Assembly: GCA_001602415.1 (NCBI GenBank)
Contig: CP012155.1
Location: 1 to 64,000, forward strand
Reading direction: 5' to 3'
Length of the DNA: 64,000 nucleotides
DNA from: Bacteroidetes bacterium UKL13-3
GTDB lineage: Bacteria > Bacteroidota > Bacteroidia > UKL13-3
This document shows positions 58,171 to 64,000 of the stretch, piece by piece (positions within the stretch are counted from its first letter, which is position 1; every line of letters begins with the position of its first letter). The notes under the pieces were generated by a model. That model made no database searches, was not told the origin of the DNA, and was given only the letters and a program-made list of their open reading frames with translations. The position numbers were made by a program, and so were the translations under genes.

Positions 58171-59304
58171 TTGCCTAAAATTATTTATATTTTGAAACTG
58201 AATAAAACCCGTGTTGTATTTGGTATTGTTACCGTTTACATTGTTGCCGCTTTTGGTTGGTGGACCTTTGCCCATATTCGTTCGAGCAGGATATTATATG
58301 CTTCCGAACATAATCATTTAGAATTGCTTTGCTACAAAGCAACGCTCGACATGAATGGAATGATATCGGAGGAAATTGTTGACGACACTTTGAAAGGCAA
58401 AGAGTTTTTACAAGCCAATTATCCTCAACTAGAAGTAGTGTTTGACGAGACATTACCACCACTCGAAAACTTCCTCATTCGCCCCAAAGAACAATCTTAC
58501 CTTGATTTAGAAGCTCGTCACCAACGCACCATTAGAATGTATACTTTGGAAGGATTGGTAATGATGGGCTTTTTATTTTGGGGTATCATTTGGATATACA
58601 GAAACCTCAACAATCGCCTTAAATTAAGACGACAACAGAGTAACTTTTTACTATCCATTACACATGAGCTAAAAACACCATTAGCCTCCATAAAACTGTA
58701 TCTTGAAACACTGCAAAAGCGCACTTTAAGTAAAGAGCAAGCAGCAACCATTGTGGCAAATTCGTTGGAAGATGTTTCCCGTTTGCGAGATTTGGTTGAC
58801 AATGTATTGATAGCCGCACAGCTGGACAACAGCAAATATGAGTTACACAAGTTTGAGATCAACCTCACCGATACCATCGAAAAAGCTGTAAATCGTTTTG
58901 TAACGCCCCGCAATATTCAATCGCGCGTAAATATGCATCTCGAAAAGGAGGTTTTTTATACTACGGATGCCACTGCGGTTGAAATGGTTGTAAACAATTT
59001 GTTGAGTAACGCTGTTAAGTATTCTCCTGAAGTTGGAAAAGTAGATATTGTGCTTCGTACAACACCGTCAAACATTATACTGGCCGTGAGTGACGAGGGG
59101 CAAGGAATAACAGATGAAGACAAGAGTAGCATTTTTACTCAGTTTTACCGATCGGGTGATGAACAAACCCGAAAAAGCAAGGGAACTGGACTAGGCTTAT
59201 ACATTGTCAAGAATCTGTTAAACCTTATGGAAGGGGAGATTAAAGTAAAAGACAACCAAACTAAAGGAACTACATTCGAACTAATCTTTAAAAAGGATGC
59301 ATAG
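58171..59304 (+). CDS. Sensor histidine kinase
   Basis: 377 residues from TTG (a second TTG at 58195 is possible). A membrane helix (VVFGIVTVYIVAAFGWWTF), a periplasmic domain of about 95 residues, a second helix (GLVMMGFLFWGIIWIY), HisKA with FLLSITHELKTPLASIKLYLE and HATPase with NNLLSNAVKYS, DEGQGI and GTGLGLYIV. Intact, unlike the hybrid kinase at 16909-18986. Overlaps the response regulator by 8 bp. No PAS or HAMP recognised; the signal is unknown. Confidence 0.93.
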   Translation: MPKIIYILKLNKTRVVFGIVTVYIVAAFGWWTFAHIRSSRILYASEHNHLELLCYKATLDMNGMISEEIVDDTLKGKEFLQANYPQLEVVFDETLPPLENFLIRPKEQSYLDLEARHQRTIRMYTLEGLVMMGFLFWGIIWIYRNLNNRLKLRRQQSNFLLSITHELKTPLASIKLYLETLQKRTLSKEQAATIVANSLEDVSRLRDLVDNVLIAAQLDNSKYELHKFEINLTDTIEKAVNRFVTPRNIQSRVNMHLEKEVFYTTDATAVEMVVNNLLSNAVKYSPEVGKVDIVLRTTPSNIILAVSDEGQGITDEDKSSIFTQFYRSGDEQTRKSKGTGLGLYIVKNLLNLMEGEIKVKDNQTKGTTFELIFKKDA

Positions 59305-59992
59305 AATACTATTAGTTGAAGACGAAGAACATTTGCAACACGCACTTAAGTTAAATCTTGAGATGGAAAACTACACTGTTTTTGCAGTGGGCGATGGTAA
59401 CAGTGCAGTTAAAGCATTTAGAGAACAAAAGTTCGATTTGGTTGTGCTGGATATTATGCTTCCCGAAATGGATGGTTTAATGGTATGCGAGCACATCCGC
59501 CTGCATGATTCAGATGTACCGGTATTGTTTTTGTCGGCCAAAAACACTCCAGCCGATCGAATCAATGGGTTGCGCAAAGGTGCAGATGATTACCTTACCA
59601 AACCATTCGACTTGGAAGAACTTATTTTGCGTGTAGGTAAACTGATTGAGAAAAAAGAAAAACTGATCAAATCTGAATCAGGAAAGTTGCCAACGGAATA
59701 TGCGTTTGGTGACAATACGATAAACTTTGAAAGCTACGAAGCTCAAGGCATCAATGGTAAAATAGAACTCACCAAAAAAGAGATTTTGCTCATGAAATTA
59801 CTCATTGAAAATACCAATCAAGTTGTGAGCCGTGAACATATTTTAAAAGTTGTTTGGGATTATACCGTAATACCTAATACACGTACTATCGACAATTTTA
59901 TACTATCGCTCCGAAAACATTTTGAAAGAGATCCGAAAAATCCGGAGTTCATTCAGAGTGTTCGAGGTGTAGGGTACAAATTTGTGGCGTAA
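59297..59992 (+). CDS. OmpR-family response regulator
   Basis: 231 residues: receiver (about 1-118: LVEDEEHL, phospho-acceptor Asp in VVLDIMLPEMDG, KPFD) and a winged-helix DNA-binding domain (about 135-231: LTKKEILLMKLLIENTNQVVSREHILKVVWDYT, RTIDNFILSLRKHFE). Partner of the kinase encoded just upstream. Members of this family bind direct repeats at about 11-bp spacing, like the array before the porin; a link is only a suggestion. Confidence 0.95.
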   Translation: MHRILLVEDEEHLQHALKLNLEMENYTVFAVGDGNSAVKAFREQKFDLVVLDIMLPEMDGLMVCEHIRLHDSDVPVLFLSAKNTPADRINGLRKGADDYLTKPFDLEELILRVGKLIEKKEKLIKSESGKLPTEYAFGDNTINFESYEAQGINGKIELTKKEILLMKLLIENTNQVVSREHILKVVWDYTVIPNTRTIDNFILSLRKHFERDPKNPEFIQSVRGVGYKFVA

Positions 59993-60041
59993 AATCCTTC
60001 TTTATACTTCGCTCAATTTGGTGTAATTTGCACAACTGTTT

Positions 60042-62120
60042 ATGAGCGAACCCAAACGATACTTAGTAACGGCAGCTTTGCCTTATGCCAATGGCCCAGT
60101 GCACATCGGCCACCTTGCAGGATGTTATTTGCCTGCAGATATTTATGTGCGGTATTTAAAAGCGCGTGGTAAAGATGTTGTATTCATTTGCGGAAGCGAT
60201 GAACACGGTGTTCCTATTACCATTAAAGCAAAAAAAGAAGGCATCACACCTCAGCAAGTGGTTGATAAATACAATGCCATGATGCGCGATTCGTTTAAGG
60301 AATTTGGCATTGATTTTAGTTACTACGGACGTACATCCTCGCCAACTCATCACAATACGGCTCAAGAATTTTTTAGAACGCTTTACGACAAAGGTGTTTT
60401 TAAAGAAGAGGTTACCAAACAATATTATGATGAAGAAGCCAAACAGTTTTTGGCCGACCGCTACATCACTGGAACTTGCCCGCGTTGTGGTAATCCTAGT
60501 GCTTATGGCGATCAGTGCGAAAAGTGCGGAACATCACTCAGTCCTACAGATTTAATCAATCCGAAATCAGCTTTGAGTGGCGCTATCCCAGTGTTAAAAG
60601 AAACCAAAAATTGGTTTTTACCCATGGGAGAACTTCAACAAACAGAGGCTTTTCAAGAGTACATCAAACGTTTTGATAGTTGGAAATCCAATATTAAAGG
60701 TCAATGCAACAGCTGGTTAACAGAAGGGTTGCAATCGCGAGCCATGACACGTGATTTGGATTGGGGTGTTCCCGTTCCAATTGAAGGTGCAGATGGAAAA
60801 GTATTATATGTATGGTTTGATGCGCCTATTGGTTACATTTCAGCTACAAAGGAATACTTCGAAACAAATCCGAAATTCGAAATTCGAAATTCGAAATGGG
60901 AAGACTACTGGCAAGATGAGGATTCAGCATTGCTTCATTTTATCGGAAAAGATAATATTGTTTTTCATGCCATTATTTTTCCGATGATGTTAATGACACA
61001 TGGAAAATACATTTTGCCAACGAATGTTCCGGCTAATGAATTTTTGAATTTGGAAGGTGATAAAATTTCAACTTCCCGCAATTGGGCTGTTTGGTTACAC
61101 GAGTATTTACAAGAGTTTTCGGGTAAGCAAGATGTATTGCGATATGCATTGTGCGCAGCAGCTCCCGAAACAAAAGACAATGATTTTACGTGGAAAGATT
61201 TTCAGAGCAGAAATAACAGTGAGTTGGTGGCTATTCTCGGAAATTTTGTGAACCGAACAGTGGTACTAACACATAAATTTTACGAGGGAAAAGTGCCTGC
61301 TTTTGATTACAAAGAAGAAGGATTTGATGAGGCAATGGTAGCGATGCATATTTTTCAATCGAAAGAGAAAATAGAGAAAAGCATGGAGCAGTTCCGCTTC
61401 CGTGAAGCATTGTTTGAAGTGATGGAAGTGGCACGTTTGGGAAATAAATTTTTGGCGGATAACGAACCGTGGAAGTTGATTAAAACCAACGAAAAGAAAA
61501 CGGCAGCCATCATGAACTTGGCACTGCAAATATGTGCCAACTTAAGTGTGTTGATGAAGCCTTTCTTGCCTCATTCGTCTCAGAACTTAGAAAAGATGAT
61601 GGGTAAAGAGTTTGGTTGGAATGATATAGGAAGTATGTTGTTAATGCAGGAAAGCGATACCATTGGCGAGGCAGTATTGATGTATGAGAAGATAGAAGAT
61701 GAAACAATAGATGCACAATTGGCTAAACTAGCTGCAAGTAAAGTTGCCAACAGCCAGCAGCCATTAGCCAACAACCCCTTAACTGAAGTAAAACCGGATA
61801 TCACTTATGATGATTTCGACAAACTAGATTTGCGAGTAGGTAAAGTATTGGAAGCAGAGAAAGTTCCCAAAGCCGATAAGCTGCTTAAATTAATAGTGGA
61901 TTTAGGTTTTGAAAAACGTACCATTCTAAGTGGTATTGCCGAGTACTATCAACCAGAGGAATTGGTTGGCAAATTGGTTACGGTTGTGGCTAATTTAGCA
62001 CCCCGTAAAATTCGCGGTATTGAAAGCCAGGGAATGTTGCTTATGGCCGGAAATGATTTTGGTAAACTCTACAGTGTTGGTCCCGATAAAGATATTGAGC
62101 CGGGAAGTGTGGTGAAATAA
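60042..62120 (+). CDS. metG: Methionyl-tRNA synthetase
   Basis: 692 residues. Class I signature HIGH at 21-24, zinc-binding CPRC...CEKC (about 147-165), and KISTS (about 342-346) in place of KMSKS, a variant common in this phylum. A C-terminal tRNA-binding OB-fold (about 585-692: [27 protein letters not shown]) is present. Residues about 277-289 ([13 protein letters not shown]) are encoded by a heptanucleotide repeat. Cytoplasmic. Confidence 0.97.
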   Translation: MSEPKRYLVTAALPYANGPVHIGHLAGCYLPADIYVRYLKARGKDVVFICGSDEHGVPITIKAKKEGITPQQVVDKYNAMMRDSFKEFGIDFSYYGRTSSPTHHNTAQEFFRTLYDKGVFKEEVTKQYYDEEAKQFLADRYITGTCPRCGNPSAYGDQCEKCGTSLSPTDLINPKSALSGAIPVLKETKNWFLPMGELQQTEAFQEYIKRFDSWKSNIKGQCNSWLTEGLQSRAMTRDLDWGVPVPIEGADGKVLYVWFDAPIGYISATKEYFETNPKFEIRNSKWEDYWQDEDSALLHFIGKDNIVFHAIIFPMMLMTHGKYILPTNVPANEFLNLEGDKISTSRNWAVWLHEYLQEFSGKQDVLRYALCAAAPETKDNDFTWKDFQSRNNSELVAILGNFVNRTVVLTHKFYEGKVPAFDYKEEGFDEAMVAMHIFQSKEKIEKSMEQFRFREALFEVMEVARLGNKFLADNEPWKLIKTNEKKTAAIMNLALQICANLSVLMKPFLPHSSQNLEKMMGKEFGWNDIGSMLLMQESDTIGEAVLMYEKIEDETIDAQLAKLAASKVANSQQPLANNPLTEVKPDITYDDFDKLDLRVGKVLEAEKVPKADKLLKLIVDLGFEKRTILSGIAEYYQPEELVGKLVTVVANLAPRKIRGIESQGMLLMAGNDFGKLYSVGPDKDIEPGSVVK
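60871..60897 (+). repeat. Heptanucleotide tandem repeat inside metG
   Basis: CGAAATT is repeated three times exactly plus CGAAAT (60871-60897), giving [10 protein letters not shown] in frame. Same period as the metH repeat. Confidence 0.85.
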
Positions 62121-62207
62121 TGTGTAGATGAGAGGATGTGAAAATGTGCAGATAATATAGCATCTTCGTGACTCTTCAAACTTAAGTCGTAATTCTCAAT
62201 TACACTT

Positions 62208-62248
62208 GGTCTCATAGTTCAACGGATAGAATAGATGTTTCCTAAACT
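62208..62248 (+). repeat. Displaced 5' half of tRNA-Arg
   Basis: 41 nt nearly identical to the first 41 nt of tRNA-Arg at 62261 (three or so substitutions), running from the acceptor strand through the anticodon loop CCT and stopping there. Not a functional tRNA: the 3' half is missing. Confidence 0.85.
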
Positions 62249-62260
62249 ATCCGCAAAATG

Positions 62261-62335
62261 GTCTCGTAGTTCAATGGACAGAATAGATGTTTCCTAAACA
62301 TTTGATAGCAGTTCGATTCTGCTCGAGACTACCAC
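62261..62335 (+). tRNA. tRNA-Arg (anticodon CCT)
   Basis: 75 nt including encoded CCA. Acceptor GGTCTCG/CGAGACT (first pair G-T), D-stem GTTC/GAAT, anticodon stem GATGT/ACATT with loop TTCCTAA (anticodon CCT, reading AGG), T-stem AGCAG/CTGCT with loop TTCGATT. Cloverleaf complete. Confidence 0.92.
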
Positions 62336-62354
62336 AAAACCAACGAGTTAGGAT

Positions 62355-62388
62355 AAAAAAAGTGAAGTCTAAAATCTTCACTTTTTTT
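62355..62388 (+). terminator. Terminator after tRNA-Arg
   Basis: 13-bp perfect stem (62355-62367 and 62376-62388) with an 8-nt loop and seven-T end, 20 bases after the tRNA. Confidence 0.9.
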
Positions 62389-62497
62389 GTTCTATCTGGT
62401 CCCCAAAAACAGTTCAACTTCTTTGAACAGGACAAAAACAGGACAAAATTTAAACAATTGTATTTCAGCATGTTAAATATAAAAAATGGTATAGGAT

Positions 62498-62517
62498 AGA
62501 ATAGATGTTTCCTAAAC
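62498..62517 (+). repeat. Third copy of the tRNA-Arg anticodon-arm core
   Basis: AGAATAGATGTTTCCTAAAC, identical to tRNA positions 62281-62300 and to 62229-62248. Lies 83 nt before the IS1595-type left end. A possible attachment-site remnant. Confidence 0.8.
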
Positions 62518-62599
62518 CCCGCCCAAGTTAACATTACCCATTTCTCCCATGTTTTCAGCAGCTGCAGTTAGTATATCTCTTTGGGCTTTTAGTCAAAAC

Positions 62600-63580
62600 G
62601 TATATCCGCAAATATACCACTCCGCAGATAGGATGCGAACAAAGGGCAGAACTTTGCAACATGAAATTAATAAACTTTATCAAACAATTTCCTGATGAGC
62701 AAAGTTGCAAGGAACATTTTAGGCTTAAACGCGAGCAAGAAGGTATCAGTTGTAAAGAGTGTGGATGTACAAAACATTATTGGCTAAAAGCTAAGTATCA
62801 ATGGCAGTGCAGCCGCTGAGATTTTAGAACTATACTGCGTAGCGGAACAATTATGGAGCATGCCAAATTACCTTTTCAAAAATGGTACATGGCGATGGCT
62901 TTTATGAGTTTAACTAAAAAAGGAATATCTGCAACGGAACTCCAAAAGCAAATGGATCACTCACGTTATGCAAGCATATGGAACTTGATGCATAAAATAA
63001 GAGAATCAATGGGTAAACGAGATTCTTTATATACACTTACAGGAATGATAGAAATGGACGAGGGCTATTTTGAAAAAGCCACTCCTGAAGGAACAAAGTT
63101 AAAGCGAGGAAAAGGAAGCCAAAAGCAACAAAACGTAGCGGTTTTAGCAGAATCAACACCACTTGAAAATTTGGATACAGGTATTACATCGAAACATTGC
63201 AGGTACTTTAAGATGCAGGTTTTAAATAATCATAAGTCTGATGCAATCAATAGCTTGTTCATTAACAACATTGAAGATAGCAGTATTGTATTTACCGATA
63301 AAAGCACGAGTTACGTAGATATTGCTGATTATGTTGAGGTTCATGTAAGTGAAGTATCAACTGAGATTACAACCAACACTACACTTAAATGGGTGCATAT
63401 TGCAATTGCAAACGCCAAAAGAATGCTACTCGGAATTTATCACAAAATTAAAGGTCTATACCTGCAAAATTATCTCAACGAGTTTTGCTATAAACTCAAT
63501 AGAAGATACTTTGGAGATAAACTCTTTGATAGACTAACTCTTGCCGTTGCTAAAACTTACTGGTAATATAGCGGATATAC
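62600..63580 (+). mobile_element. IS1595-family element remnant
   Basis: About 980 bp bounded by imperfect 20-bp terminal inverted repeats: GTATATCCGC plus AAATATACCA-type at 62600-62619, and its complement at 63561-63580 (16 of 20 positions match; the outer 10 are perfect). Contains one transposase reading frame broken by TGA. Flanking target duplications could not be fixed by eye. Confidence 0.75.
62661..63566 (+). pseudogene. IS1595-family transposase with in-frame TGA
   Basis: Frame from ATG 62661 (MKLINFIKQFPDEQSCKEHF) encodes an N-terminal zinc ribbon (CKEC...QCSR) and reads into TGA at 62818-62820, then continues as DFRTILRSGTIMEHAKLPFQKWYMAM to 63566. The TGA is exactly where the fourth zinc cysteine (CxxC) is expected. 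Catalytic DDE/N residues survive downstream: MDEGYF, FTDKSTSY, and IANAKRMLLGIYHKI. ATG 62853 leaves an open frame of 237 residues without the zinc ribbon. Probably inactive. Confidence 0.85.
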
Positions 63581-63736
63581 ATTAAAAATAATAATTACTA
63601 ACTGAATTTTGAAATAATTCTTTTAACGTTGGTAAATGTGTGCGATAATCCCACCAAGATGGATTCTATCTGTAATCGAAAAAACGGTGTTGTATACGAG
63701 AACTGATTTTTCATATTTGCCCGATACCAGGCATAA

Positions 63737-63764
63737 AAAAACCCGTTCACATGAACGGGTTTTT
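63737..63764. terminator. Terminator of hutU
   Basis: 13-bp perfect arms (63737-63749, 63752-63764) with a 2-nt CA centre, immediately after the hutU stop on the minus strand and usable by rightward transcripts too. Confidence 0.9.
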
Positions 63765-63766
63765 GC

Positions 63767-64000
63767 TTAGTATCCTGCTTTGGCTGGTTTATCTTTTAAT
63801 CTTTCCTTGATATCGAGTCGATGTTTTCGCGCATTATCAATGGCAATATCGTATCCTGCATCGGCATGGCGAATTACTCCCATTGCTGGGTCGTTGTGTA
63901 ATACACGTTTTAATCTGCGTGCGGCATCTTCAGTTCCATCAGCAAGAATTACCATTCCTGCATGAATCGAATACCCCATACCTACTCCACCACCATGGTG
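63767..64000 (-). CDS. hutU: Urocanate hydratase, C-terminal part
   Basis: Partial: the last 77 or so codons of the gene; the rest lies beyond the window's right edge. The in-frame sequence before the apparent internal ATG ([15 protein letters not shown]) is the conserved urocanase C-terminal motif, and [30 protein letters not shown] continues it. Urocanase converts urocanate to imidazolone propionate in histidine degradation using tightly bound NAD. Other hut genes probably follow outside. Confidence 0.95.
   Translation of the reverse strand, partial: HHGGGVGMGYSIHAGMVILADGTEDAARRLKRVLHNDPAMGVIRHADAGYDIAIDNARKHRLDIKERLKDKPAKAGY

Noticed and set aside
60871-60897. CRISPR-type or other repeat array
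   Set aside because: Unit is only 7 nt without spacers and lies inside a conserved coding frame.
62287-62534. Open frames overlapping the tRNA-Arg and its terminator
   Set aside because: They run through the tRNA cloverleaf and hairpin, and have no protein-like composition.
62818-62820. Selenocysteine at the transposase TGA
   Set aside because: No SECIS-like stem was recognised after the TGA and no sel genes are in the window; a nonsense mutation in a dead insertion sequence is simpler.

Overview
The window comes from the chromosome of a low-GC member of the Bacteroidota. Evidence: several families largely restricted to that phylum (DUF4292 lipoprotein, DUF4286, DUF2851, a 287-residue primary sigma factor), promoter boxes of the TAnnTTTG type, weak or absent Shine-Dalgarno sequences, a MetH without its homocysteine domain, menaquinone genes and carotenoid genes for a flexirubin-free orange or yellow pigment. 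I cannot name the genus.

Layout. 1-13,750 is housekeeping: an MBL-fold hydrolase, a large MA-peptidase/TolB-propeller/outer-membrane-barrel protein, thymidine kinase, nucleoside-diphosphate kinase, purK-purE, pnuC, a two-rhomboid plus EEP-phosphatase operon, the primary sigma factor and a PhnA-like protein. 14,036-21,000 has cobalamin-dependent methionine synthase with an unusual leader, a hybrid histidine kinase broken by three in-frame stops and one frameshift, and the menA-menC pair. 21,052-27,909 is a six-gene minus-strand envelope/nucleotide operon: flippase, dut, sugar nucleotidyltransferase, TPR protein, DUF4292 lipoprotein, and a coiled-coil protein with a degenerate LytM domain. 28,008-34,321 has a second TPR protein, DUF4286, a phosphate-selective porin preceded by five TTAACA-like hexamers at exact 11-bp spacing, and an EF-hand membrane protein. 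34,379-36,385 is a carotenoid tail-end cluster (lycopene cyclase, crtZ, cruF-like) that points to a monocyclic hydroxylated carotenoid.

36,975-52,532 is a surface-polysaccharide region: O-antigen ligase, several glycosyltransferases, a Wzm/Wzt ABC exporter, a GT2-GT4 fusion followed by a decayed copy of its own C-terminal domain, two methyltransferases (one interrupted by a stop), a PIG-V-like membrane transferase and a DPM1-like GT2. It shows the duplication and decay typical of variable surface loci. 52,529-62,120 returns to housekeeping: WYL regulator, TPR protein, outer-membrane barrel, pyrF, DUF2851, PspC, a two-component pair and metG. 62,200-63,580 is a small disturbed zone: tRNA-Arg(CCT), two displaced copies of its 5' half, and a broken IS1595-type element with terminal inverted repeats. 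The window ends inside hutU (urocanate hydratase) on the minus strand.

Most noteworthy: the Pho-box-like array before the porin, an interlocking inverted-repeat leader at metH, promoter boxes placed 4-5 nt before several start codons (implying leaderless mRNAs), three copies of a 20-bp tRNA-Arg core, and in-frame heptanucleotide repeats inside metH and metG. I found no CRISPR array, no prophage and no recognisable defence system; no single wholly new system is evident.
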